64,000 nucleotides of DNA from Clonostachys chloroleuca. Its lineage: Eukaryota > Ascomycota > Sordariomycetes > Hypocreales > Bionectriaceae. A model generated the notes under the pieces. That model saw only the letters and a list, made by a program, of their open reading frames with translations. It was not told the origin of the DNA and did not search any database. Shown piece by piece: positions 35,514-47,569 of the stretch. The stretch lies in NCBI GenBank assembly GCA_037952775.1, contig JBANAY010000004.1:12648001-12712000 (forward strand), written 5' to 3'. The translations under genes were made by a program, and so were the position numbers. The first letter of the stretch is position 1, and the number at the start of each line of letters is the position of its first letter.

Positions 35514-36978
35514 ACTGGGCCGCTCCTGGGCCTTAATTTGATCGTCATAATGGTTTCGTCATTGTGCCAAATTGTGGGAGGGTTCGCTCATCAACGGGGC
35601 TCCTCTCGGGGGCAGCCGAATGTGGTGCCTCTCAATTTTACTTGGCGCCGCTCACGTTGCTGTTTTTCCGAGGAGCTTACGACGGAATGCAGTTCCGGGG
35701 AATAGGAACGGCTGGAAGAAACTGTCACATGAATGAGATGAGCCAGATGGTGGCTTGGGCTAGGAATTCTCAGGGAGTGTTAATTGACATCATACGAGTT
35801 ATTCGGATGTGCGCGGGTTCCGGAACTGGAAAGACAGAGTCGATAGGGATGGAGGTTAGTTCAGGAAAGGTTCCTAGGAGAAAGACGCTGATGAATCAGC
35901 TCTCAGTTGGAATGGTGGAATTATGTACGGTGGAGTGACGTAACGGGGGAGTGTGAGCCGTCTAACTTGTTTGAGGCGCTCCGTTCCGATAATCATGCTA
36001 CCGGCCAGGCGCTCCAATGGCACACCCCAAGTGAACGCGAGGGAAGAGTCAACAGGTGTCGGCATCTAGTCCCAATGGCGCCGTGCAAAGTCTGGGGTAT
36101 CGCCTATCCCGCACTTGTCGCCAGATGTCGGAGGTTTGGTCTTAGAAGTCGGCAGCCGGTGTCGGAAGATATGAAGCATCAGGTTGAGAAGCACGTACTA
36201 GCATTTTCCGCAGTGGCTCGAAGAATCAGTGATGTGAAACGACATAATTTGACGACATGGAGAGAATTGCTTCTTGGATGTTTGTTATTGGCTCTATCAG
36301 TTGCTGACCTGAAACGATAGCATGACGTTGTTTGCTATCAGTGTCACACAGTTGTTCAGGTCTATCCTCAGCAGCGCGTACTCTCGCGCATGTATTTTCG
36401 CTTGTTTCAAAGCCTGCAGCATCTGAATCAACGGTTCTCAGAAAATGATGTTTGTTCAGGACAGTTGCCTCTGGCGTCTAATGGCATCACAGCATCTCGG
36501 CGGGCATCCGTCTCTGCATGTTTCAAAAATAGTAGCAACAGGAGATCTGCCGGATCTCACGGGCAAATGCAGATGTCAAAACCGGTTTCCTGCTCCTGAG
36601 ACGCCGATCTCGATTATAAGATGACAACGCATTCTCATAGCTCAATCTTGACACATGCAGCAAAAATGGCACAGAAATGCAGGGCATATGCGGGACGTCC
36701 GAAGAGATCAAACTTTTACTTACATCTGATATGAAACTAACTAGACCAATATCCATCTAGCATCGCTACCATAATTCCCAAGTTTGATTGAAATATAAGA
36801 CTCTGTGTCACCTGTAGTGTATTAACTGTAGATTCTAACATGCTCTAATCATAAAACAAGACGAATCGATCTTAGAACTTGCCAAATACGAGTTATACTC
36901 ATGTAATTTGAGGCATAACAAGTCGTGAACGATGGCCATTTCAACCAAAAAGAACTAATTAGATCTCTATCCAATTTT

Positions 36979-38550
36979 TCAAAACCAATCGCTTTTAAAT
37001 TTCGTTGACAGAGGCGACCAAAATATCCATAAGCTCAGAATGACAACCGTCAACGGAACAGAAGTCACTGCAAACATCCATATCTCGCGGCTTGCTACAA
37101 ATTGACCAGTCTCCGACAAGTTGAAGAAAGCCATACCGAAGAAGCTCGATACGGCCGTCGCAGGTAGGAACACCATCGTCAACACCGCGATCGTCTTCAT
37201 GCTCGCGCTGTCCTTCTTCATGTCCCGGGATATCTCTGTGCTCGTCAGACTATCTTGCTGCGTCAGGAGGTGGAACACAAGAGTCATGGCTGTGTCCTTG
37301 CTATTCTTGTACCCCTGGATGTACTGCTTCTGCGAGTCGAGGGAGTCGACCAGGTAGTTCAGCGCATCGCCCACGTTGCTGGCGGCGAAGACGCGGCTGG
37401 GCTGGGCTTCCAGCAGCTCCTGCCGGGCGCCGACGCAGTGGGTTGCCACCTCCGAGCCTACCTCGATGCTTCTGTACAGCGCATCTGCCTCTTCAGAGAG
37501 GGCGTATAGCTTTTGGGTAATTGTGTTGAGCAAACTCCCATCAGCAGGGCTCTGGGAGTATACTGTCACGGCTTTCGAGACCATGGAGAGCTTCCCTCTT
37601 AGCTCGCTTATGAGGGTTTTAGCCTCGATTAACTGTTCGTGGCAGAGGATGCTCTGGAGAAGAAACGGATCTAATGATTCTGCCCTTTGTAGGGGCGTCT
37701 CTGGACCAGTGCGCAGGTAGTACTCGGCAAGACGACTCTTAGCTCGAGACACCCAAGGATCATCATCGGCACTGGTGATAATATACGTAGTCACAGCTTC
37801 TGATATGTCATATGATATGTAAACCGAACACGGCTCATCTCTTTTCCTGTGTATGTTGTACCGTGGATGCTGGTAACAAAATTCTGAGCAGATTGGTTAA
37901 ACACACGGTTTCCTTTAGCACATGGTAACGCTTACCTGCCCGATAAACCTTGCCGCTCTTCTCTCGTGACCGGATTACGGCCGGTGCCCAGTAATCAGGC
38001 TCTCCAAACAGAGAGGGGCAGAATTGAGGACCAACTCGCAGTGCACTTAACATGCAGAGGGTGTCCTGTCTTGTCATGTTGAGCCTGAAGCCGAAAGCAG
38101 CACTGGGAACTGTCTGCAGGTCACAGAAACTGTTTCAATCAGCGTTCCAACTCAAGAAACAATGTCGGGGTTGCAAGCTTACATTGCTCTCATTTTGAGA
38201 TTCTCGGGGGCCGTAGATAGTTTCTTCTCGCGTTAGAACCCCAGAGCTCAGGCTGAGCCATTGGTCTGTCAACCTACCTGGAAGTGGGCGGAAACTTCAT
38301 AGGAGCCCAACCGAGTCCAGTTTCCAACAGGGCATGATTCTCCGTCATGATAAATTTCGAAAATTTCACATTTTGATTCAGTCGCGTAGTTGTGCTTGTT
38401 GCCCAGAAGCTGTAGTATACGGGTGACGTTGTGAAGAGAAGGACACAAGCTGGCCACGTTTGTAAAAGGGTACTGTGGTTTTTCAATACCCCTTGAGTTT
38501 GACAACCAAGTCATAGGCAGGGCCTCTGATTGGCCATTGGTTTTCAGCAT
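36979..38550 (-). CDS. CorA-like transmembrane protein
   Basis: Member of the fungal CorA-like group, probably a membrane protein of unknown ion selectivity. Exons are 38183-38550, 37936-38113 and 36979-37883. The 37884-37935 intron joins REKSGKVYRAG to EFCYQHPRYNIHRK in frame. Helix 1 contains MKTIAVLTMVFLPATAVSSF followed by FGMAFF; helix 2 contains WMFAVTSVPLTVVILSLW. The pore motif is GMA rather than GMN. Within the first exon the frame changes near 38275-38295 (SYEVSAHFQ to DQWLSLSSGVLTREE) where no intron fits. One missing base would restore 483 residues, but here there is no long homopolymer, so a true mutation is also possible. The start at 38550 is tentative. Confidence 0.75.
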
Positions 38551-40762
38551 TGCCCATACGTCTATGAGGATTAGACAGCTCTCACGAGGAACAATTAGAG
38601 GGAGATCTCGAACAAGTGGGTTGCGTGAACGGTGTCATCTGAGATCAGGTGATCTGAGCCTCCAAAGTACCGTGATTAGATACGTAGGATTCATTGTCAT
38701 TAGTACGATAGATTCGGCTACATTATACTCTCTTCTAACTCTATTGACGGATGTCTTAGCATTATCTCACGCGGAAGTCCTGACATGTTGATTATATTTC
38801 TGAATTGGAAGACAAAATGCCTATCTCCAGTTCGAGAGACTACGTGTAGGTAAACCATCTGGGTGGGCTGCACAGTAATGGTATGATGGAACCTAGGGCA
38901 GTTCACCGCCACTCTCTGCTATACATATTCCGCTCCATTAGATCACCCATTTAATTTTCATAAACCCTCAAATAATTGTCAAGCTTTAACGATCAGTTTT
39001 CATGAACTTTTGGACACTCACAATTGGTCTAGTACCAGATAACCAACGAAAGGCGGTCTGTCCCATATCCCATCCATGCAATGTAACCTTTCAATCCTCC
39101 TCATGATCTCTCAGCCCCTCATTTGATCACTTTGGTTCCCCTCATCAGGGCATGTGTGGGAGAGTCTGTCAATGCGGCTGCTTACGCTAATGCAGCCGCA
39201 ATCCTTCGTCCAGCCCGATCTTCACGAATCGCACCTTATGCTCCTTATCGACTCGATCATGTGTCCACCAGAATTTTGTTAATGATTCCCTCGGCAGAGG
39301 GGGGAAATGGTCTGCTGCGTTAAATTTCCCTCTTTTATGACCCTGTTCTGTTTTCTATTTATTCATTTCAGATCCCAATATGTATTTCAGTTGTTTCTCA
39401 TGCCTGCACCTGCAAGTAAGGTAACGAACGATAATGAAGGGCTACCCCTGTCTTATCAATAGCATCGGCCCAATTCATTGTTTGTTTTGTTATTTTGGCC
39501 TAAGCAAGGGCTATTCCTGATCTCGTGGAATAGCCCTTGCTTATGGCCAAAACAATCGCGATGCCACTTTGGCATCACGAAGGCCATCCTCAACTTCGGC
39601 CTGGGTCAGTTTTCATAGCCAATGGAAGAGTTGATAACCTCCTAAGCCATAACACCGCAGCCATAAGCCTGTCTTATCGCTACTATCCAGTCTGGAAAAG
39701 TGTATGGTAGAGAGACTGCCGAGTGATCTTGGACTGATAAAATCAACAAGTAGTTTTAGTTCCAGTTGGAACAGTGAGGTTAAAGTCTGAAGAATCACCA
39801 GTGAGAAAGTCCGCATCTTCCAGAAACTTGCTCCCTAGTTATCAAGAAATGGCGAACTCATGTCGTTAAAACCGTTCCTGCCCTCTAAGTCGATTTCGCC
39901 CACCAGTTTACAAAAACATAGTATCTCTAGGCAAGATCTGGCCTTAGCATTACAATTGGTTTTTTCCTAACGCAAATTCATCCCATCTTGACATATCTCT
40001 CGTTTGCTCGAAAGCCTCTTTCAGTCTGTGGCTCGTGCCAAGTCGGTCCGATTACATTACAGCCAGACTGTGTCGCGCTGATGGATAGGACTATATTTCA
40101 GATCCGGGCTTGAAGTGACCAACGTCTTTCTTACTTTCACATCTTCGGGTAACCTATGCTGGATAGGGAGTAGCCACGCTAGATCTTGCCGTAAATTTTT
40201 CACCTTGAGATTTGAGATGTTCCATGGGACGCCACTCACACTGCTATTGAGTGTGCCAATCCGAAGAGTGATCAATAGCAGGTGCAACTCAGTTGACGCT
40301 TTCCCCGACTAAGCCTCCCCATACCCATCGAATTGTTCATAGATACACTCGCGTAGCAACGAAGAGTTTAGCATATGGCTCCAGGATCAAATCTAATTCA
40401 AAAAAAAAAAAAAGGTGAAAAAATTTTCTTTTCGGAGGCTCACAAAATCCAGTTTAATGGTATACTCTGCTAGAACGAAAATTCTGGGCTAAAATCCTTA
40501 TTCAATTCAGACAGACCGAGAGCATACAGGTTCATCAAAGTGGATGGCTGGTGGTTGTCTAGGGTGGGTCTAGGTTCTGGATTAATGATGTTCCTGCCCC
40601 GCCAAAAATTCCCAAGCTTCCCAAGCTATGATTACCTACGCACTCTGAACAACCTGACAACCTACAGCAAGCAGGACGAACCTCTCGAGTGAACGACTTG
40701 CCCGACGGCCAAACCTACAGCTGCGCAACCGTCGCATAATTTAACTACTTCGGAATTGCAAA
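38551..40762. other. Intergenic with a strong hairpin
   Basis: About 2.2 kb without a recognised gene. Contains the inverted repeat at 39493-39552, an A13 run near 40401-40413, and the SmE promoter from about 40,550, including two TCTAGG(G/T)T motifs near 40,559-40,576. Confidence 0.45.
39493..39552. repeat. Near-perfect inverted repeat (hairpin)
   Basis: Left arm 39493-39517 and right arm 39527-39552 are complementary over 25 bp with a single extra base in the right arm. They are separated by the 9-nt loop TGATCTCGT. Partial pairing continues a few bases outwards. No gene ends close by on either strand, so it is not an obvious terminator. A small MITE, a hairpin small-RNA precursor or a structural element are possibilities. 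Confidence 0.85.
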
Positions 40763-41598
40763 ATGACCGGACGCGGTGGTGGCGGAGGCCGTAAGGTTCT
40801 CCTTCCTCCTATGTGAGTCCCACGTGCGCAGCTTCCCAGTCGCGTTCGAGTAACTGACAGCCTTGTTTAGCAATATGATTTTCAAGCTCCTCCAGACGGT
40901 AAGCTGACCAGAATTTTGATTTTACCGCTACTCCCCTGAATCCTTGAATCCACGCGACAATGCCAGTGTTGGACCGGAGCGACCCCACCGCAAACAAAGT
41001 GAATCAAGTCGAGACTCGAAAACGAAATGCGCATCGGCTGAGGATCAACCGCAACTCAGCAGCAATTGAAAACCGCTATTCTGTTTTGCATTGTACTTTG
41101 CAGAGGCCGATGCTTTAAAATCTTGAGATTGTTCAATCGACGCGGGGTTGCCTTGGAGTGACGGCTATTCACCCATACCGATACTTGCCAAGGATTCAGG
41201 GGCACATGCACCACTTGAAATATGTTGAATATCGTTCTTGCATTGCTAACCGACTCTAGCACGCGAGAGTTAGTGTATGGCTCTATGAGCAGCTGTCCAT
41301 CCGAATCGAGGGAACCATCAGAGTGAGACAATGAACCCATCCGCAATCAATCCAAATGGGTAAAGCTAACTTGGGGCATCAGGGGTTTGATGAATTTATG
41401 AACCTTGTCATCGATGATGCAGTCGAAGTCAAGCAGGTCACAAAAGAAAACCCGGTAGAATCGAGGAAGGAACTTGGTATGCAAAACGTCACCATGTATG
41501 GCACAGCAATGGCGAGAATACTAACCTGGTTTGCAGGGCAAATCTTACTAAAGGGAGACAACGTCTCATTGATCCAAAATCTTCAGCAGGATTATTAG
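40763..41598 (+). CDS. SNRPE: Small nuclear ribonucleoprotein SmE
   Basis: Core Sm protein of the U1, U2, U4 and U5 snRNPs, part of the seven-membered Sm ring on spliceosomal snRNAs in the nucleus. Five exons, 40763-40812, 40871-40898, 41260-41322, 41383-41476 and 41537-41598, join in frame to 98 residues, the usual SmE length. [18 protein letters not shown] and MIFKLLQT start the fold. [20 protein letters not shown] and [14 protein letters not shown] form Sm1, and [14 protein letters not shown] is Sm2. The second exon is only 28 bp and the second intron is 361 bp, long for this genome. The gene converges with the metallo-beta-lactamase gene, about 300 bp away. Confidence 0.96.
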
Positions 41599-41893
41599 AG
41601 TTTTTTTATTTGGTTAACATGAGAGCCGACGTTGAGAAAATATGAATTCGGGTTCAGGCGCTTTAAGAGGACATTTTATGTTGGAATTGATGACTTTTAA
41701 TACCTGCAAATGGCAGCCGGCTTTACTTCTCCCCGATATTCACTCTTCCAGATGTGTGTCTGCAAATTCAGCAGAAGTCCCAATTGTGAGTCCCAATACG
41801 GTGTGTTGAATAGCAAGCGGATGATTCATCCAAGGTGCCCCCGCGACTTTCGAGGTCCTTAGGAGAGAGGCGGGACAGCGGACGAAGGTGTCC

Positions 41894-42899
41894 TTACTCA
41901 GTAAAGGCAGGACTACGCGGCATGGCCTCAAAATATTTGTTCTCGTGGCCCAATACCACTTTGGCGCCTTTCTGTTTGGCAAGGTGCTTGGCGAACTCGG
42001 AGCTGCGATACCAGGCTGTGTAGTCTCTTATCAGCGGTCCGGACTGCGGGACCCCGTCTTCGAAATTCTCCTTGACATGGAAGAGGTCGCTGGTGAGCAG
42101 CACCGTGCCCGCTTTCTCCATGGTCAGCTCCATCATGATGGAGCCAGGTGTGTGGCCTGGAACATGGTGTAGTCTCACACCGGGCCAGATATCGAATGTC
42201 TCACGTTTGAATGTCTTCCAGTTCAACTTATCGGGAACTAAATAGTGCGGGACCATGAACGCGCGGTCCATTCCCGTTGCGCATGACCAAAATGCGTACT
42301 TGAGTTCCTCCTCGTGGCACCAGATTTCGACATCTATTGTTCATATGCAATGGTCAGCCTTCGAGCCATATATAGGCGTTTGATTGTCTCCCACCTGTTC
42401 CCATGAAGTTCTCCAACCCACCAGCATGATCGTAATGTAAATGGCTAATCACAACTGCTTTGACATCCTCTATTGTCCCAGCACCTGTTGCTTTGATGGC
42501 CGATGGAAGGTCATGAACGCCTTTCTCCCATTCCCGCGGTGTGCATTCTGCGATTGCCGGGTGCCAGTTTTTTATTATGTCTTCGCAGCTACCGACATCA
42601 AAGAGAATCAAGCCAACAACGGGGTGGGAAAGCAATGCGGAGATCATCACGGCATCCCGCCGCTCATGCTCAATTGGCCCTTTGCCAACGCCAGTAGAAT
42701 TTGCTCCCGAATAAAGCGCAGTAGCTTCACAGTCCAGATGGCCTAAATCAAGCAGCTGAATGGTAAATATGAAGTAAGCTTATGAAGGTAAAAGTTCTGA
42801 GAACCAACAATCACTGAATTATTCGCAAAGGAGCAGTTGTCTTACCCATAGCTTCGAGTTAGAAGGGAGGACATTCATATTGACATTTTTGTACTCCAT
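41894..42899 (-). CDS. Metallo-beta-lactamase fold hydrolase (lactonase-like)
   Basis: Zinc hydrolase of the MBL superfamily, closest in layout to N-acyl-homoserine-lactonase-type proteins; the substrate is unknown. Exons 42846-42899, 42395-42755 and 41894-42333 join in frame to 284 residues. LILFDVGSCEDI is the first strand motif. The dinuclear-zinc motif HxHxDH is in VISHLHYDHAGGLENF. Further ligands are in LHHVPGHTPGSIMMEL, LLTSDLFHVKEN and VVLGHENKYF. The start MEYKNVNMNVLP at 42899 is chosen because the N-terminal strand begins there; an in-frame ATG further upstream would add a hydrophobic stretch. Introns are GTAAGA...CAG and GTGGGA...TAG. Confidence 0.88.
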
Positions 42900-43749
42900 G
42901 ATCAGGACTCTCGGGTAAAAATATTCAATTCGTGAGCAGAGGAACAAAATACCATTTGGCCATGAATGAGCAAAGAAAGGAAGAGCCATTAAGTATGAGC
43001 ATCCAGATGTCATATCGGAGGAATCATTCCCCGCACTGTTTCTTGTTTTGTCCTCTTCTGCATGTGACCGACGTAGCTATCAGTTTTAGATCTAATCTCT
43101 ACTACATTTACCCAATGAATGCAACACAGATGGAATTTTGTCTCACATTTCATAAAGCATTTGTGATATTATAGGCCGTCACGCTCAACATATTACTAAG
43201 AGAACAAAGCCAAGAAACAGAGCTGCACTAGTTGTGCAACTGTTAGCTGGTGCAGTCCGTCTCGACCACATCTTATGGAAGCCCTACACTACAGCCGTTG
43301 TCCAATATGAAAAACGATGTTATCAATTTCTAAGGTTCTAAACGAATTATTGAAAGTATCTCGAGATGTGTCTCAAGGTCGAGTTAATAGCTCTTTTCGT
43401 CGTCATGTTGAGTGTATCTTTAATCCGACCATTACCTTGGAATTAATACACCAAAATGGCACTCTTCAATGATGTCTTATGGTGCTGGAATGCAAGGAAG
43501 GTTGAGATGAAAAAGATAAAAGCTCGGCCGTAGGGTAGGTGAACAGTACTACGGGGATCGGTTGTGGCGACAGCGTCATCAAGCTGTCCTGTTATTTCCA
43601 TGGATTAACCGAAAACCTTCAGGTTCAACTCCGGCCAGTCTCCATTGGCCTTGACACGATAGCTTCTAAAACCCATCAAGAGCTTTTGATTGAATCCCAG
43701 GCGGCGATTACCTCGTCGCTTCCTAGGGGACATGTTATAGCGAGTCGAC
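42900..43749. other. Divergent intergenic region
   Basis: About 850 bp shared as promoter by the lactonase-like gene (minus) and MDM10 (plus). No gene or repeat was recognised. Confidence 0.45.
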
Positions 43750-45044
43750 ATGCGCGAGTTTATGGACTATGTCCACAGCGCTTTCTACGAAGCCACAGGA
43801 TGGAACCGTGACAACTCCTATGCGGCCCTCAACTCTACGCCCGATGGTAAAGCCTTTCTCGAAATGCCCTTCCTTCTTTGACCAATATCGGTTCTAACGA
43901 TATGAGAATAGCTCTTTTAGAGTTCCCGACTCCGCGAGGCTTACGACTTACTCTCTCGTCGCTTTCCAGTCCGAACTTTGCTACATCCTACGAGCTTGGG
44001 TCGGTTGGTGTCGTTGATGGCTCGATATCATATCTCTACTCCTCCGTACCATTGCGCGTAGCCATCGAATCGCGATCCGAGCGCATCTCTCTGCCCAGCC
44101 TTCTCCGAGCGTATCGACCTTTGGCGCCCCTCACCGAACTCAAATCGAAGACCTCCGCACTGACTGGAGGCCAGGATGTGGCGAAGTCTTCCCTTCTCTA
44201 TGGCAGACTCTATCTTCCGCAGTCTCTTCTCGAGGCCCTGGTGGTGAAGCGGATCTCTCCCGCCCTTCAAGTCCAGTTCAGCGCCGTATCGGGAGCGCAT
44301 CTTCGCAATGGGGGAACGACGGTAGGGTTGGCTCAGTATGATGTGGGGAGGTATGCGCTGGAGGGCCTCGCATCCTCCGACGGTGGACTCTTGGGTTTCA
44401 GAGGTGTTTATAATTTTGGTGGCGACGCCGAGCCCCCGAAGGTTGCGGCGCCCTCTGAGAATGGAAACCACTCGGAGCGCGAGCGCATATACGGCCGATT
44501 CAGTACAGGAGGAGAAATTTACTATGGCACGTTGAACAAATCAGGTGGTATCAGTTTGGGGGCTCGGTTTGCGACCCTTCCGTCACATAAGGGGACGCCT
44601 CTCGCTGCCACGCTGACAGTGAACCCACTTATGGGGACCATCAGTGCCAACTACGCAGTTGTGGCAGGCAAGCATTGCAGCCTCGCGACACGCATGGAAT
44701 TCAACGTCTTCAGCTATGAGAGTTCGTGGGCGGTAGGCACGGAGCTGTGGAGGAAGCCACTCCCCCGACTTGTGGACGACAACTACGGCTTGCCGAAGCG
44801 AAGCTTCGAATCCAAGTTGAAATGGAAGCTGGATGACCCGGAACCTATCAAGACGCCCAAAGACGGAGACCCTGAGGAATATGCGGGGGTTCTCAAGGCG
44901 CGGATGGACCAGAACCTGCAGATTGGAGTCCTCTGGGAAGGGAGGATAAAATCCCTACTCTTTAGCTTAGGCAGTGGCATCGACCTGAGAAGGACGGACA
45001 AGCCGTTCCGGACACTTGGACTAGAGATTCAGTTCTCATCATAA
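43750..45044 (+). CDS. MDM10: Mitochondrial distribution and morphology protein 10
   Basis: Outer-membrane beta-barrel of the ERMES tether between ER and mitochondria; it also assists the SAM complex in assembling Tom40. Exon 1 (43750-43846) encodes [18 protein letters not shown], the signature N-terminus. A 65 bp intron follows, then exon 2 (43912-45044) beginning [18 protein letters not shown]. The total is 409 residues, within the family range. [20 protein letters not shown] and [11 protein letters not shown] are strongly conserved. The C-terminus ends [12 protein letters not shown], an amphipathic last strand with an aromatic near the end, the usual beta-signal pattern. Without the first exon, which is easily missed, the protein would lack its conserved start. 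Confidence 0.96.
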
Positions 45045-46534
45045 TGATTACCTGAGCTGGGAAGGTTGTTTCACGAGCAATTCACGATCAGTTGGCCTGG
45101 TGTCAGGCCACCACATTCACGCCACATGCGGCTCTGGAGCCAATTCCCCCTCTCCCGACATGGTGGTCCGTGGTCGCAGCGGTCATATTGCGACCTAGCT
45201 TCTTACCAAGCGAAAAGGGGATATCAAGGCTGAGAAGGGGGAGGCTTCCATCTCGTGGATCTGTTGGAAAGCGACGGACCAATGGCAGTACATGCATTAA
45301 TCGAGCCGGTAAGAAGGGCTACACCACTCAAACGTAATATCAATGAAACAAATGAAATCATTGCCACGGATCTTTTTAAAAACAGAGAAGCGTGGGAGCA
45401 GAGTTTTTGCCTTGCGATCTGCCGTGCTATCCGATTTAGTTAGTTCTTATTTTGTTTATGGTTGTAGGCGGATGAGACGTGAGAACCTTGATGGACACTT
45501 CGCCGGACGAGAGGCGGGGGCAGACTGTCGTTAGCTGTCGGACCCCAGCAGGACCCAAAGAGGCGCAAAAACGAATCATCAAGGTGCGCAGCTGTGTTGA
45601 AAACAGATCTGCCTGCTGTTTCTGACCGTCGATGCAGATGGTTGTTGCCAAGACTGCAGAGACGAGGCTGCGCGATGTGTTGAAAAAAATCCACGTCCGA
45701 AAAAACCACCATTTGGCTGATATCACGATGCGTCGAAAATGGCCCAAAAGCCACGCGCCACGCACGCAAGACACCGACCCAGCGTTTTAGCATTTGCGAT
45801 GGGTGAGAAAACCCACACCCTTCGATTCCCTTCGGATCTGGCGTGCCGGTCTTCGAGACAGCCTACAGCCATTCGGCATGGTCACCTCGTTCAACGGCTG
45901 CTGGCAAGCCCAGTCAGAACGACGTGTGATCGTGCCTTGGTACCTGCTGCCGTTGCCAGTACTGTGGTTAACGTCAACGACACTCCCTGAAGAAAGGAAA
46001 AGAAGGAAAGAACGGCGGAACGAATGCAGTATTAGGTTCAAGCTTTCGCTTAGACAAAGTTTGTTCTGACGGATATACATAAGAGTTGAGCTGTCTCGAG
46101 ATAGCTCCCGCTTGGAAGCCACACTCAGTCCCTGCCTTGTCTCCCCACCCACACAGATCAATACAAGCAAGGGACTATCTACGTCCACGAATCGACTGTA
46201 TCCATAGTCTGTCTGGGAGCTGCTCGTTCGGCATCTCACTCCCGTCATGTTGCCTCTTTGAATCTAACAAAATCCACCATGATCCCATTCTCGGCCCGTC
46301 CGTACTCACAAATCCAGAAATTATCTTTATCTTCACCATAAAGGTTCACGGCGGGTATTTCCAACGCTTAGGGCCATCTATAACTTGTGCCTGTTCGCTC
46401 CATTCGGTTCAAAGGGTACCGACTACAGCACACTCGTTCCTACTTGAGTATAAGATACTCAAAAAAAGTGACGATACCTGGGTCACCCCTCCGACAATCC
46501 AGCGAATAATTCAGCAGTCCGACCCATTATAGCC
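45045..46534. other. Long intergenic region upstream of the ZIP gene
   Basis: About 1.5 kb with no recognised gene. It probably carries the ZIP transporter's regulatory region and a 5' UTR. A CAAGGT motif (core of the zinc-responsive ZafA site in Aspergillus) occurs near 45,580, but it is too far away and too short to count as evidence. Confidence 0.4.
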
Positions 46535-47569
46535 ATGGCAGACCAGGTTGATCAGGATCAGTGCAATGGCGATGCCGTTGATGTCGGTTACTTCGGCCTG
46601 CGCATTGCCTCCATTTTCATCATTCTAGTGGCCTCTGGCGTCGGTGCTTTTGCGCCCGTCATTCTCGCCAGGCAATCCAAGATCCCCGTTCCCAAGTTTG
46701 CCTTCTTTGTCTGCAAATACATTGGTACGGGTGTTATTATCGCCACCGCGTGGCTGCATTTGCTTGACCCTGCCGTTGGGAACCTCAGCGATGCATGCCT
46801 GGAGCCCATGTTGGGAGACTACCCGTGGCCAGAGGCCATCGGGCTCTGGACCGTCCTGCTCATGTTCTTTTTCGAGATGTTGGCTTCAAGATCGCTGGAC
46901 AGCCACGGCAGCCCATCTACGGCCCAGAAAGAATTCGAATTGGACCCTGCCATGGACGTCGTCGCCAAAAGTTCAGCCAAGGACAGCTCAAGTGCGGCTG
47001 AGAGGGGAGAACACGATGGTCCTCTGAATGAGCCCCACGACCATCTTGCGCACAGGCACTCCCATGAGGAGGGAGACTCTCACCCCAACGTCGGAGGTCA
47101 GCTTCTTGACATTTTCATTCTCGAGTTCGGTGTTCTCTTCCACAGCGTCTTTATTGGTCTGACTCTTGGTACCACCGACAATGTCATCGTCCTCCTTGTC
47201 GTTCTTGTCTTCCACCAGATGTTTGAGGGTCTTGGTCTGGGCTCTAGGCTTGCTGTTGCACCCTGGCCCAAGGACAAGCAGTGGCTGCCCTACCTGCTTG
47301 CCTTCTGCTTCTGCCTTTCCACCCCCATTGGCATCGCTGCTGGGGTGGGCGCCAAGCCAAACAACGCCAACACCCAGAAGCTCGTCAACGGAATCTTCGA
47401 CTCTATCTCGGCCGGCATCCTCATGTACACGGGTCTGGTCGAACTCCTCGCCCACGAGTTTATGTTCAACCCTACCATGCGCAAGGCTTCGCTTAAGGTG
47501 CTTCTGTTCGCCTTCGCTTGTATTGCTTTTGGCATGGCCATTATGGCCGTTCTTGCCAAGTGGGCTTAA
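46535..47569 (+). CDS. ZIP-family zinc transporter (Zrt1/Zrt2-like)
   Basis: Plasma-membrane zinc (possibly iron) importer. It is a single exon of 344 residues with eight predicted helices. TM1 to TM3 are LRIASIFIILVASGVGAFAP, KYIGTGVIIATAWLHLL and ALDRPAHVL-type region WTVLLMFFFEM. A His-rich cytosolic loop with HDHLAHRHSHEE lies before TM4. The signature TM4 EFGVLFHSVFIGLTLG and TM5 FHQMFEGLGLGSRL carry the His/Glu metal-site residues. The last helix ends MAIMAVLAKWA. The start MADQVDQDQCNGDAVD is typical of fungal Zrt proteins. A long upstream region fits zinc-dependent regulation, but no clear site was identified. Confidence 0.94.
   Translation: MADQVDQDQCNGDAVDVGYFGLRIASIFIILVASGVGAFAPVILARQSKIPVPKFAFFVCKYIGTGVIIATAWLHLLDPAVGNLSDACLEPMLGDYPWPEAIGLWTVLLMFFFEMLASRSLDSHGSPSTAQKEFELDPAMDVVAKSSAKDSSSAAERGEHDGPLNEPHDHLAHRHSHEEGDSHPNVGGQLLDIFILEFGVLFHSVFIGLTLGTTDNVIVLLVVLVFHQMFEGLGLGSRLAVAPWPKDKQWLPYLLAFCFCLSTPIGIAAGVGAKPNNANTQKLVNGIFDSISAGILMYTGLVELLAHEFMFNPTMRKASLKVLLFAFACIAFGMAIMAVLAKWA

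Larger units (their letters stand above)
30460..36978. other. 6.5 kb stretch with no recognised gene
   Basis: The arrestin promoter occupies the first few hundred bases. A (GATG)4 microsatellite lies at 30941-30957 and a T36 run at 35476-35511. Many short frames exist on both strands, but none has a domain, conserved start or codon use that supports a protein. A promoter-like, possibly spliced segment at 33,060-33,680 is listed separately. GC content is normal for most of it, so it is not a typical AT-rich repeat block. Confidence 0.45.

Noticed and set aside
45575..45590. Zinc-responsive (CAAGGT) site for the ZIP gene
   Set aside because: A single six-base match about 950 bp from the start codon is expected by chance.
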